Source of the DNA: Euglena gracilis
Taxonomy: Eukaryota > Euglenida > Euglenophyceae > Euglenales
Length of the DNA: 64,000 nt
Direction of reading: 5' to 3'
Assembly: GCA_039621445.1 (NCBI GenBank)
Contig: CP154957.1
Coordinates: 26,706,541 to 26,770,540, forward strand
This document shows, piece by piece, positions 10,540 through 19,936 of the stretch (within the stretch, counting starts at the first letter, position 1; every line of letters starts with the position of its first letter). Both the position numbers and the translations under genes were made by a program. The notes beneath the pieces were generated by a model. That model saw nothing but the letters and a program-made list of their open reading frames with translations, did not search any database and had not been told where the DNA came from.

Positions 10540-11165
10540 CGCCGAAGAGGTGGGCACTGGACCTGTTCTCCGGAACAGGTTCGGTGAAGCGGGCACTGGA
10601 GAAGCTCGGCTACGCTGTCGTCTCGGTGGATGCCGACCTGCGGTGGACGGTAGAGAAGACGGTGGACGTGCGGCACTGGCGGTACTGGGAGGAGTACTGG
10701 TCCGGCGATTTCGAGGATATGGCTGCCTCGCGGCCGTGCACTGAGTACTCCAGCGAGATGACGACCTGGAGGCGGCGGCTGTGGAATGCCGACTTCCTGG
10801 TGCGCAAGACGAAGGTGATCATCGTTTTCCTGTGGCCGTCCCTGTGGTGGCTGGAGAATCCCCGCTACGGGAAACTCCGCCATCGCAAGGTCGTCCAGGA
10901 CATGAAGTATGTCGACGTGGACTACTGCATGTTCGAGGCTACTACAAGCCCACACGCTCCTGGTTCGCGGACTCCATAGCCCCCATTCAGGGCATCGTGT
11001 CCGACGGCCAGTGCGAGAACATCGAGGAGGAGCAAGATGGGCGGCGACATCACCGACGGCAGCTGGGTGGGGCATCCCAGCAGCGCGGCACCAGAGAGCA
11101 AGCGTATCGCATTCCCGAAGGAGTCGTCCGATATCTGTGCGAGCGCACCCCACCAACCCACCAAG
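10540..11165 (+). pseudogene. C5-cytosine methyltransferase-like domain inside the gypsy element
   Basis: The frame contains ALDLFSGTGSVKRALEKLGY (motif I, SAM binding), an acidic VVSVDADL strand, ASRPCTEYSS (motif IV, with the catalytic Cys after Pro), a WWLENPRYGKL block (motif VI position, ENP rather than ENV) and VDYCMFE. One frameshift near 10,935 continues as YYKPTRSW (motif VIII-like) and then HRRQLGG...YRIPEGVVRYL. Length and order fit a short Dcm/DNMT-like protein. It lies between gag and protease of the same old element, so it was probably carried as part of the polyprotein. Retrotransposon-borne cytosine methyltransferases have been described in dinoflagellates and charophytes. This copy is frameshifted and split from its pol. 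Confidence 0.6.
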
Positions 11166-11429
11166 CATCCGAGCCGCATAGCGCGACACCGCCATCGTCG
11201 TCACCTGCACCGCCAAGCCCCCACACCGCCAAGCCGGACGGCGCTGTTCCCGCAAGCAGCGGCGCTTGCGGGAGCAGTGCCGCAAGCTGCTCCCGCAAGC
11301 GCCGCAAGCTGTCCCGAGCTCCACGCCAACGACGTGATCGTGATCGTGAACCCACCAAGCAACGTGCACCCCCGCCGAGCTGCGCCAAGAGCCCCCTCCC
11401 GAATCCGCCACCACCGCCGACGAGCCACA
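11166..11429 (+). pseudogene. Resident linker with Cys/Ala and Arg-rich low complexity
   Basis: Low-complexity coding-like sequence with short inverted repeats of gcggcgcttgcgggagc type around 11,255-11,310. It links the methyltransferase-like domain to the protease. No motif is seen. Confidence 0.3.
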
Positions 11430-11583
11430 CGCCCCGCATAAGGTCCACCAGGTCACCGTCCGTCAGTGGCAGTACCGCCCCAGCCGGCCTTTCCAGGTCG
11501 GCCGCATGAAGAGGCGGGGCGGCAGGTTTCAGCTGATGCTGGACGTGGTCATCGAGATCAATGGCCGGGAGGAGAAGACGAAG
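11430..11583 (+). pseudogene. Resident gypsy protease, 5' part (interrupted)
   Basis: The peptide FQLMLDVVIEINGREEKTK is the N-terminal beta strand of a retropepsin. It stops at base 11,583, where the giant LTR element inserts. The other half resumes in the same frame at 29,046. The duplicated target CGAAG supplies the last bases on each side. Confidence 0.7.
11579..11583. repeat. Target-site duplication CGAAG, left copy
   Basis: The five bases before the left LTR equal 29,041-29,045 after the right LTR. A 5-bp duplication is usual for Ty3/gypsy integrases. Confidence 0.9.
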
Positions 11584-12012
11584 TGTGTACCAGGCAGCCG
11601 TAAGGCCATGGTACTGTGTATGTAGGTATAAGCCTACGGCCAGATATAGCTCTGAGCCCCATACACAGTACTATGCTAGGTGGTATTCCTACAGATGGCC
11701 AACGGCCTGAATTAGGAATACCAAAGCCTAATTCTGGTTCTCCTCTCCACAGGTGGTATTCTTTGCTTTTCATTTTGACTTTGCAAGACTTGATCACCAA
11801 GTTTCATTTTTCACATTTGAAGTCCTGAAAGGACATTTGTCACTTTGTTGGTCCGTAGCCCATAGGGCTTCTCCCCTTGTCTTGTGCTCTGCCTCTTAAT
11901 TGGGGAAAAGGGCAAACAACTTTTATATTATTCTTTTTCATTTTTCTGTTACTCCAACTTTTACCTTTTTGCGCACCAAAGGGCGAAAGCGAGGAAAGGT
12001 TGGACGTACACT
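11584..12012 (+). repeat. 5' LTR of the giant element
   Basis: Begins TGTGTACCAGG and ends GACGTACACT. It therefore ends CT rather than the canonical CA, as judged from the target duplication and from the adjoining primer site. Inside are a 12-bp inverted repeat (11,611-11,622 against 11,660-11,671) and an 11-bp one (11,681-11,691 against 11,713-11,723). The only difference from the right LTR that I see is T/C in the aag(t/c)tcattt stretch near 11,803. Confidence 0.93.
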
Positions 12013-12022
12013 TGGTAGCAGT
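12013..12022 (+). promoter_or_regulatory. Primer-binding site (initiator Met tRNA-like)
   Basis: TGGTAGCAG directly follows the LTR and is complementary to the CTGCTACCA 3' end found in many initiator tRNA-Met species. The match is only nine bases, after which it diverges. Confidence 0.7.
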
Positions 12023-12273
12023 TTAGGTTTTTTCGATCCTTTTGACCGCAAACGGTCGTGTGGTGCCCCGCCTATAGGCGACTACAGGCACTGCAAGCCG
12101 TTTCCGGCCAAAGCCGTACGCACGGACACGTCCTCTGACGGTTCGCAGTATACGCTGCTTCAAACCTCAGAGTTCGGGTCTCTGCTTACTTTTTATACAA
12201 TCCCCTCTTTTTGCACTTGTTCCTGCATTTTACCCCACAATCTACACTTGGTTTTTGCGTTTTTGCCTTAAAA
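12023..12273 (+). other. 5' untranslated leader of the giant element
   Basis: About 250 bp with small palindromes (cgcctataggcg near 12,070) and no conserved ORF. An ATG at 12,211 is in frame with gag. The ATG at 12,274 (aaaATGcag), at the head of the sensible gag peptide, is the preferred start. Confidence 0.5.
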
Positions 12274-15200
12274 ATGCAGAGCACAACTCCCATCGACTAC
12301 GCTGCATTGATTGGTTCACTTCGTGGACTTGAACATGCAGCACCATTGACCAGCTCTATTGAGCATTCACAACCCCATAGGGGTATTCACACATTGACTC
12401 ATTCCAAAGGTAACCCTCCTTCCCCGCGTGTGTCACACCTATCGGTGTCTGTGTCGAGTAATCCTCCCCCCGCCCAATGGGCATCCCCACACCTATCGGT
12501 GTCAAGCTCTATAGAGCAACCCCATGCCCAACAGGCACAACCCCTTTTGTTGGAAAGCCGATCGGCTAACACCCATTCCCCCCAGCGAGATCTCGCACTG
12601 GTGCCGATAGGCACATTTGACTCTGAGGCGGATACGCCACGGCAAATTTTTGCTGAGGGTGGGTTAGAAACACCATGTTTCTTTCAGCCCCCCCCTGTGC
12701 TTCCCCCCACAAGTCCTATTGGACAATTGCCCGCACCACCCGATACGGGTTCTTTCCCTGCATTACCATGGCACCCGGAGATGCGTTTAACGGTTCCCGC
12801 TTATACAAGCCCCTCCGAGTCCATGAGCAGTGATGCGGAAGAGTTGGAAAATATTTCCCCTCAACCCATCACCGTGATTCAGCGCATAGTCGCAAATCTT
12901 CCAGTGGACCACCCGCTAACGCGGCAAATTTCCCATGTCCACACCTGTGTAGCGGATTGCGCTATGACACTTAACAAGGTTTTGGATTTTGATGAGAACA
13001 ACCAAAAGGTTGTAGAGCACAAGCTCAATTACCTTTGGAGTTATGTGCGTGATGTTGGTCAATATTGCCAAACAAACTTTCAATCCACCAATGTGGACCT
13101 AGCAACTTTGCGTCAAGGTTTAGACACACATTTGCAGGCATATTTGCCACAACACTTCCAAAAAGTGAGTGAAGCTATGTGTGAAACACAATCCCGCAAT
13201 GATGCGATTTTCTCCAACATGCAACATAGTTTGCAAGCTTTGTCTCATCAATTGGAGCCAATTACGGCAATTTTTCCACAATTGCAGCAAAAGTTGCATG
13301 AGCCCCCCATCAAAAATCCGGATTTGGGACAATTTATTACAATGGAGCAATTCTCCACCCTTGCAACCGCATTTCAAGAAGCGCAACAGCGCATTTTTCA
13401 GTTGAGCGGTGATTCCGCGAATTTTACCCACTTTTCTGCCCAAGCCAATGAAAGTTTTGCCCCCCGCACGTATGTGCAACAATTGGAGGAAAGACTTTCC
13501 CGATTGGAGCAGAAATCTTGCCATTGTGGTGAGATTCCCGCTGAAATTGCAAGTTTTCACACCCAAATCGCGAATATCGCGAGTAGGATTGAGAATTTGC
13601 AGCAACAGTGGCAAAATGACACAATGGAATTCCGAACCGCAATCGCGGATTTGCAAAACCGCAATGCGGCAACCCGTGCACCAACACCGGATATTAGTGG
13701 ACTCAAAGCCACCATGTCCGATTTGCACAAACAGTTACAACAGAATGTTGGTAACATTGAAGCCTCATTGGCTAAGTTACACACCCGCTATGCGGAAGTA
13801 GCTGGTAGGATCCCGGATGTTACCGGCATTCAAACCGCGATAGCGGATTTGCACAAACGCATGCAAGAAATGAGCACAAAAATGCTTCAGGTGCAATCAC
13901 CACCCCAAGGCACATTGCCGTTACCAACACCTACCCCCACACTCCCAAAAACACACTTGGACAAGATTTGCGCTGAAATGCGCGCGGAAAATCACCAAAT
14001 CATGCAAGGATTTTGTGACAGTCTCATGAACACCGAGAAAACGGTGAAACAGGATGTCACAAAACTGCAAAATGACTTTACCGCGCTATCCGCGCAAGTT
14101 TCTGTCTTGATGGAACAGCCAATGGCTGAAAAAGTCAAAAGTCCGCATTCGGACCACCCCACCAAGCCATCTCCACAATTGGAGGCCATTTCCAGTGCGA
14201 TGCGCACTTTGGTGACAAGAGTACAGGAATTGGACACTGGGTTTGGTGCAATTTCGCACGATTTTCAGTCAATTTCTGACAAAATCCCGCTTTTGGATGA
14301 ACTACCCTCATACCGTAGGCGGATTAAGCGTTTGCAGGAGGATGTGGGTCGGATAACCGACAATTGGCAGGTTGTTGACCATTTGGAGCAAAGTGTGCAT
14401 GAATTTGCAACAAATTTGGACCAAATTCACGCACAACTGCGTTCCATCCACCAAAACCCGCAATCGGGTATGGTTGGCACACTTGCCGCATCTTCCAGCT
14501 CCAAAAGCGCTATTCGCGCACCAATTCCCGAGTCCACAGGCACATTGCCACCAAATCGCGTTTCCGCTCATGCGGTGGTTCCCCCACTAGCATTACCAGT
14601 CCCAATGGACGAGTTTTCGGATGATGAGTCGGGTTTTCAAGCGAAAACCAGACCCACCCCCCTCTTAAATCAAGAGATTCGGGAATCCGAACTCATTCGT
14701 GGTATGATCCGCACCCCCACACCGGGTATTGGTCATACCTCCCAAATTCGCTTAGTAGCACCAATGGTGCAACCATGTGATACCTCACCCCCACATGCGC
14801 AACCGCATCACCATTCGCGCAATCGCGATTCCCCTAATTTGCATGGTACCTATGGTACACTAAGTGGTATGTTCCATGCGCAATCGCAGAATAACCCGAA
14901 CAATACCCTTGGTGCAACCACCGGAGTACCTGCACATGGTGCGATTTCGCGCCCGGGCCCACGCCCCTGGAATACCACCGAAGGGCCACGGGTTTCTCAG
15001 AAAGATTTCAAAGGCACCATCGCGATAGCGAACAAGGTGAAGCCCCAATGGGACGGTGACCCCACCACGTGGAAACAATTTTTCCGCGATTGGGAATATT
15101 GGGATTTGAAGGGACCCACCCAAGATGACAACCCCGAGGTAATCAAGATGGAATTCATCGATTGCCTCCCCAGGGATGAAAAAGAACGCGCCAGACAATT

Positions 15201-16080
15201 GGTCACTGGCAGGCGCATTTCTTTTCAAGAATTGGTCGAGCAATATGCTTCTTCATGTTCCAGTTTGGTTTCCAGAATCAGTCTGGAAAACAAATGGCGG
15301 CAATTCACCCCCCCGGACCGCAAATGGAAGTCGATAGACTTGTGGTACTCCAAGTGGCTTGCATTAGCAGCCGAGGTTGATGAGTTAGGGGAAAAGCAAA
15401 TCAAAGAACAATTTGATGCGGTATTACTGCGCTACATCCCCAAACTCATCAAGGAAATTCACCGCGAGGAACTCGCGGGACACATTTTGACTCTCGATGA
15501 GAGATGGAATTATATTTCCAAACAAATGAAGTTATCACAACTTCTGGGACAGATTGAATCGGCATATCATCACCACCCTACCGCGGGTGTACCCACCGGT
15601 TCAGTCCATGCAGTCCAAAGGACTACCTCCCCAAAATCACCAAAATCACCATCGAGTGATTCCAAAACGCGCTATCCGCGCTCAAACCCCAAATCCCCGA
15701 CACGGGAATCCAAACCGCGCTATTCGCGCTCTTCTGACCAAGTTTCGGACAAAGTGTGCTTTTTGTGTAATCAACCGGGACATATGTCTCGCGAATGTCC
15801 GAACCCCCAAGCGCGAAAGCGCAGTAAGAGCCCCCGAGGATCCCTCTCTTCCTGGAGTTCGCGTTCCTCACGATCTGCGCATTCGCAGCGGTCGGGATAC
15901 CGATCGGGTGATGGAAGACCGCGTTCCCGTTCACCCCACCGCAATAGCGGACATGGTTTCAAACCGCGAGGTCGGTCCCCCCCCCCCTACCCGCAATCGG
16001 GATGCCAATCGCGATTCTTCGCGATCTCGGTCGCGAAGTGGGTCATCCTCTTCGCGATCCGACCGCGGTCGAGCGGATAA
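12274..16080 (+). CDS. Gag of the giant element (first frame, 1268 codons)
   Basis: Residues 1-220 are Pro/Ser-rich and disordered. About 240-810 is a long coiled-coil region with repeated LQQ/LHKQLQ-type heptads. About 905-1095 is a capsid domain (KPQWDGDPTTWKQFFRDWEYW, matching the 'W.GDp..w..F' gag signature). Residues 1162-1175 form a CCHC zinc knuckle (CFLCNQPGHMSREC), followed by an RS-rich basic tail. At the run of nine C (15,977-15,985) the sensible reading moves +1. The original frame ends at 16,080 with an unrelated tail, while the other frame continues with SRSRSRSGSSSSRS and a second knuckle. At about 1380 residues in total it is very long for a gypsy gag. The protein would form the particle and package RNA. 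Confidence 0.85.
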   Translation: MQSTTPIDYAALIGSLRGLEHAAPLTSSIEHSQPHRGIHTLTHSKGNPPSPRVSHLSVSVSSNPPPAQWASPHLSVSSSIEQPHAQQAQPLLLESRSANTHSPQRDLALVPIGTFDSEADTPRQIFAEGGLETPCFFQPPPVLPPTSPIGQLPAPPDTGSFPALPWHPEMRLTVPAYTSPSESMSSDAEELENISPQPITVIQRIVANLPVDHPLTRQISHVHTCVADCAMTLNKVLDFDENNQKVVEHKLNYLWSYVRDVGQYCQTNFQSTNVDLATLRQGLDTHLQAYLPQHFQKVSEAMCETQSRNDAIFSNMQHSLQALSHQLEPITAIFPQLQQKLHEPPIKNPDLGQFITMEQFSTLATAFQEAQQRIFQLSGDSANFTHFSAQANESFAPRTYVQQLEERLSRLEQKSCHCGEIPAEIASFHTQIANIASRIENLQQQWQNDTMEFRTAIADLQNRNAATRAPTPDISGLKATMSDLHKQLQQNVGNIEASLAKLHTRYAEVAGRIPDVTGIQTAIADLHKRMQEMSTKMLQVQSPPQGTLPLPTPTPTLPKTHLDKICAEMRAENHQIMQGFCDSLMNTEKTVKQDVTKLQNDFTALSAQVSVLMEQPMAEKVKSPHSDHPTKPSPQLEAISSAMRTLVTRVQELDTGFGAISHDFQSISDKIPLLDELPSYRRRIKRLQEDVGRITDNWQVVDHLEQSVHEFATNLDQIHAQLRSIHQNPQSGMVGTLAASSSSKSAIRAPIPESTGTLPPNRVSAHAVVPPLALPVPMDEFSDDESGFQAKTRPTPLLNQEIRESELIRGMIRTPTPGIGHTSQIRLVAPMVQPCDTSPPHAQPHHHSRNRDSPNLHGTYGTLSGMFHAQSQNNPNNTLGATTGVPAHGAISRPGPRPWNTTEGPRVSQKDFKGTIAIANKVKPQWDGDPTTWKQFFRDWEYWDLKGPTQDDNPEVIKMEFIDCLPRDEKERARQLVTGRRISFQELVEQYASSCSSLVSRISLENKWRQFTPPDRKWKSIDLWYSKWLALAAEVDELGEKQIKEQFDAVLLRYIPKLIKEIHREELAGHILTLDERWNYISKQMKLSQLLGQIESAYHHHPTAGVPTGSVHAVQRTTSPKSPKSPSSDSKTRYPRSNPKSPTRESKPRYSRSSDQVSDKVCFLCNQPGHMSRECPNPQARKRSKSPRGSLSSWSSRSSRSAHSQRSGYRSGDGRPRSRSPHRNSGHGFKPRGRSPPPYPQSGCQSRFFAISVAKWVILFAIRPRSSG

Positions 16081-16417
16081 CCGCTCCCCGCGTCGCCATG
16101 ATGCCAAAAGGCAATCGCAATCGCGAACCCGTTGTTCCCTTTGTGGGTCTAAAGACCACCATTCATCCAAGTGCCCCCGTTCCCGCTCTCCCCGCCCTAG
16201 CCATGGTCGTCGCGATTCCAATCGCAGTTCTGCCAACAGGCAGCGGGTTGGTTTCAAGATATCCTCTATCGAGGAAAAAGACCTGGCTTCGGGCAGGGAG
16301 GGGGATGAGAGCACCGAGGATGAGTTGCTGGAAGACAGGAATGCCATTCGCGCGATACGCGCAATTTACTCTAGGAAGTCCACCATAGGCCAAAAGGCCG
16401 ACTCCGATATGGAGTAG
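15986..16417 (+). CDS. Gag continuation after the C9 run, second zinc knuckle, ends in UAG
   Basis: In the +1 frame the RS-rich region continues and then holds CSLCGSKDHHSSKC, a second CX2CX4HX4C knuckle. It ends with an acidic tail (EGDESTEDELLEDRN) at the TAG 16,415-16,417. This frame is the same as pol. The most economical view is that gag is one protein and the C9 tract has lost or gained a base in this copy or in the assembly. Programmed slippage is possible but not shown. Confidence 0.75.
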   Translation, partial: PTRNRDANRDSSRSRSRSGSSSSRSDRGRADNRSPRRHDAKRQSQSRTRCSLCGSKDHHSSKCPRSRSPRPSHGRRDSNRSSANRQRVGFKISSIEEKDLASGREGDESTEDELLEDRNAIRAIRAIYSRKSTIGQKADSDME

Positions 16418-16453
16418 GGGAGCCCGAGGTCTGAGGGCACGGACCTCTGGGCT
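16415..16453 (+). promoter_or_regulatory. Candidate stop-codon readthrough signal between gag and pol
   Basis: UAG is followed by GGG and then a two-part stem: AGCCC (16,421) with GGGCT (16,449), and AGGTC (16,427) with GACCT (16,442), around a 10-base loop. Gag and pol are in the same frame on either side of this one stop. A UAG-G followed by a structured purine-rich element is the general plan of the murine gammaretrovirus readthrough site. Function here is inferred. Confidence 0.5.
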
Positions 16454-19400
16454 GATGAACAGATGGAGGTAGGAACTGATCACCCCTGCCCCCCCTGCCC
16501 ATCGGTCTTTTTGGTCGGTACCCGGAAAATTTTCGGGTCCCCCACTCCCCGCGCCAAATTTTTGCTTGGAATGTTGAGCAAAGTAAGCCAAGGGTCATGG
16601 AACAGTTGGCGCAACAACAATTTTACACCCGACCCTTCGCTTTGCGTACCCCCCATGGAACTTTTGGTCCAAGCGAAAATCAAAACTCAAAATTTCTGTG
16701 CACAAGCCAAAATTTTAGTCGACACAGGGTGTCGAATCCCCCTTCTTTTCCGCAAAGGACTTATACCCACCCCCCTCTTGGTTCATGCCAAGAATCCCAT
16801 CAAAATTATGACCGCTGACAACAGCCCCATGTGCGGTGGTGACTTGGGATGCATTTTGGACATAGTCCTCCCCATTATCCCGAAGCACCACACACACCCC
16901 CCACAATTCCAAAATTTTCTGGGTACTTGGGCATTCGAGGCGAATATCGCCGGGTCAGATGTCATACTCGGTTTTCCGTTCCTCCGGCAACACCGAGTGG
17001 TGGTGGATTGTCCTTCGCACGGTTTGCGCACTACCCCCCGCACACACACCACACCCCCGAACTTGTTCCCCGTGACATCCTCCAGGATGTCCCCCCGCAT
17101 TTCCACAACGTTTTTCACAACCGAAAACACCGTTTCCTACCCTAGGGGTAAAGAGAAAGCTGCCCACCTACCCACCGCACTTTTACCGCTCGTTTCCCAT
17201 GCGGTAGGGAAAGCCAGTAGCTTAACCCCGCACGTTTCGCTGGGTTCCCAGGCGAAAGCCCAAAGGCCTGAAGAAATTTCGGTGTCGAGTAGCCGCCCAG
17301 CTGCACAACTTTTACGTTTTCCACCAGGTGTGTCGAGTTCAGACACCCCTGTACACCCCCCAGCAGCTACCCCAACCGACACCAACTTATGCACTGACAC
17401 CCACACAAACGCGCACCACATACACCACCACTCCTACCAATGCGCTCACTGTCGGAGAATCTCCGCTTACCATGATTTTGATTGTGGATGTCTAGTTGAA
17501 ACTTCCAAACTAATCCGATTGGATCCCGCAACCGGGAATTGTTCCCCTCCTACACCTGGTAGTGGTACCTATACACTTGGTACAGATTTAATAGATAACC
17601 AAAAGGTACACAGCCTTGATACCATGGGTGATACACCCATCAGCACACTTGGTAATTATGCACAGCTCACAAATCCACTTGGCAGTTTTTCGCAATTCGC
17701 GAAAGTGAATCGAGCACTACAGTGCAAAGGCATAGCCTCCCTCTTCGGATTCGCGCATAGCGCTCCCTATGCGCCTATGGCGCTCTCCAACACCCCCGCG
17801 CATATCGCGCTTGCCGCACATAGTGGTGATTCTGCGCACATCGCGCATTCCGCGCTATCGCGCATCACCGATGATTGGGTATATGCCCAACCCACCCATG
17901 TCCCCCCTGGATCGAGTCCTATGGACATGTGTGTGGATGATTCACAATTTCGTTGTTCTGTGTTAAAGCGTGTTCCCCCCCTTCAGGATGTTGAGCAGAT
18001 CTCCAAGTACACCAAGGATACCTGGAATGCTTTTCAATTTGGTCAATATCGAATTTTGAAACATTGGTTTTCAAAAATCGCCGATATGGCGGATTCTTTT
18101 GATTTGACCTTGGAAATTGATGCATTCTCCTCCAACGCGCATTCGCGATTACCGCGACATTGGTCGCAACATTCTAACGCTTTTGATAAGTTTTGGGGAG
18201 ACACTATCCTATGGATGCATCCCCCCCTGAAACTTATCCCGCTTGTTGTAGATAAAATTTTCCAGGATCAAGCGCGAGGCGCATTACTTGTTCCTGTGAA
18301 TCCCGAAGCGGAATGGTTTCAAAATTTGACTTATGTCACATTTTATTGGTGGGACCTACCAAACGATGTTCCTCTATTCGAGGATTTCCGTGGAGTGGTA
18401 TTACCACCTTTTCAAGAAATCATTTTCCGTGTTTGTTTCTTTGATGCTTTTCATGTTTCTCAATCTCCACCCCTGAATGTTAGTGTGTTGGATCATACCG
18501 ACTATGTGGGAGCCGATACGGCTTTTGTCCATAATGCCGATAGGCATCCCCGTTCGGAACCCCCTATGGTCGATATGACCCATAAACAGGTTTCCGCTGT
18601 CATTGAAAGTGCAGGACAGCATCCAAAATCAGCAGAATTCTGTACGCGCATCAGTCGCGAATTTTCTGGTGTTTTGGAAAACCCTGTTTACGCTTGTGAT
18701 ATAGATCCCGCTATCCGCGGACCTTTTGGAGTTTGTAAGATTGAGCTTAAGGAAGGCGCAAAGCCAATGCATCGAAAATTTTTCCGTTGTTCCGGAGAAA
18801 GAGAGATAGCTCTCAATGAAATGATTGAAAAGCTCATAGAGCGGAAGTGGATCATCCCTTCCAAGAGTGAATGGACCTCCCAAGCTTTTGTGGTTCCTAA
18901 GCCCCCAGACCCATCAGGTCAGAAAAAGTGGAGGCTGGTACTGGATTATCGGTACTTAAACTCACAGACTAAGGATGACCCATTCCCGTTACCTCTAATA
19001 GAGGACCTTATCACAAAACAAGCGGATAACCGCTTGTGGTCAATTTTCGACCTGGAGGATGGTTTCCACCAAATGCATCTGGATCCCGATTCGCAAGCCT
19101 ATACGGCTTTTGTAACATCCAAAGGTGTTTACCAATGGACGGTTTTACCAATGGGTGTTAAGAATGGACCAGCAATGTTTCAGCGCATGATCCAATGGGT
19201 CTTACGGGATTTACCGTTTGCGCTGGTATACATTGATGATGTTTTGGTTGGTACCCCCCCTCCTTCAGCGAATACACACGAGAATATTCTCGACATTCAC
19301 TATCGTGATGTTCGCGCGGTATTAGCCGCATTTCTCAAACACAGACTCTTTGTCAAAGGTGCCAAAATGCACTTATTTCGCGAAACGATAAAGTTTTGCG

Positions 19401-19936
19401 GTCACATTCTCAATAATGGCCAACGCCGAGCGGCGCCTAGCAAACTAGAGGCCATTAAGAAATGGACACCTGAGGTCATCAAGACCATCACCCATTTGAA
19501 AGGATTTTTGGGATTAGCCCAATATTACGCGATTTACATGAAAGATTTCGCGAAAATCGCGGTACCTCTATCGAGGCAACTCAAAAATCGCGCACCCGAA
19601 AATACCAAAGTCAAATGGGACGCAGATATGCGTGAAGCTCTAGAGAGCATTAAAAAGCTAATGCTTGAAAATGTCGTACTCGACATCGCGGATCCCTACA
19701 AGCCTTATGTGCTAGAAGTCGATAGCAGCGATTATGCTGTAGGCGGTGTTCTAAGCCAGCATAACGCGGCTAACGAATTGCGCCCTGTAGCATTCTTCAG
19801 TAGAAAGCTACAAGGTGAAGATGGCAAAGGCCAAGTTAAATGGAGTATCCGTGAGAAGGAAACGTACGCAATCGTACTTATTTACAAAAATTCCGTAGCT
19901 GGGTCGCCAGCTCCTTGGTGCAAATACTGGTGTTGA
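16418..19936 (+). CDS. Pol of the giant element: protease, RT, start of RNase H
   Basis: Coding is open from the UAG. The retropepsin core is AKILVDTGCRIPLLF (Asp at 16,721) with its partner DVILGFPFLRQ near 16,960. A long low-complexity linker (about 17,040-18,600) follows. Reverse transcriptase runs from about 18,650: KWRLVLDYRYLNSQT, then WSIFDLEDGFHQMHLD (motif A), VYQWTVLPMGVKNGPAMF (motif B) and ALVYIDDVLV (catalytic YIDD, near 19,229), then GFLGLAQYYAIYMKDF. RNase H starts at YVLEVDSSDYAVGGVL and SRKL..E..YSIREKE. The frame then shifts -1 around 19,880 and the rest of RNase H is in the next frame. This is an indel or an assembly error, because the site interrupts a folded domain. Confidence 0.9.
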   Translation, partial: GSPRSEGTDLWADEQMEVGTDHPCPPCPSVFLVGTRKIFGSPTPRAKFLLGMLSKVSQGSWNSWRNNNFTPDPSLCVPPMELLVQAKIKTQNFCAQAKILVDTGCRIPLLFRKGLIPTPLLVHAKNPIKIMTADNSPMCGGDLGCILDIVLPIIPKHHTHPPQFQNFLGTWAFEANIAGSDVILGFPFLRQHRVVVDCPSHGLRTTPRTHTTPPNLFPVTSSRMSPRISTTFFTTENTVSYPRGKEKAAHLPTALLPLVSHAVGKASSLTPHVSLGSQAKAQRPEEISVSSSRPAAQLLRFPPGVSSSDTPVHPPAATPTDTNLCTDTHTNAHHIHHHSYQCAHCRRISAYHDFDCGCLVETSKLIRLDPATGNCSPPTPGSGTYTLGTDLIDNQKVHSLDTMGDTPISTLGNYAQLTNPLGSFSQFAKVNRALQCKGIASLFGFAHSAPYAPMALSNTPAHIALAAHSGDSAHIAHSALSRITDDWVYAQPTHVPPGSSPMDMCVDDSQFRCSVLKRVPPLQDVEQISKYTKDTWNAFQFGQYRILKHWFSKIADMADSFDLTLEIDAFSSNAHSRLPRHWSQHSNAFDKFWGDTILWMHPPLKLIPLVVDKIFQDQARGALLVPVNPEAEWFQNLTYVTFYWWDLPNDVPLFEDFRGVVLPPFQEIIFRVCFFDAFHVSQSPPLNVSVLDHTDYVGADTAFVHNADRHPRSEPPMVDMTHKQVSAVIESAGQHPKSAEFCTRISREFSGVLENPVYACDIDPAIRGPFGVCKIELKEGAKPMHRKFFRCSGEREIALNEMIEKLIERKWIIPSKSEWTSQAFVVPKPPDPSGQKKWRLVLDYRYLNSQTKDDPFPLPLIEDLITKQADNRLWSIFDLEDGFHQMHLDPDSQAYTAFVTSKGVYQWTVLPMGVKNGPAMFQRMIQWVLRDLPFALVYIDDVLVGTPPPSANTHENILDIHYRDVRAVLAAFLKHRLFVKGAKMHLFRETIKFCGHILNNGQRRAAPSKLEAIKKWTPEVIKTITHLKGFLGLAQYYAIYMKDFAKIAVPLSRQLKNRAPENTKVKWDADMREALESIKKLMLENVVLDIADPYKPYVLEVDSSDYAVGGVLSQHNAANELRPVAFFSRKLQGEDGKGQVKWSIREKETYAIVLIYKNSVAGSPAPWCKYWC

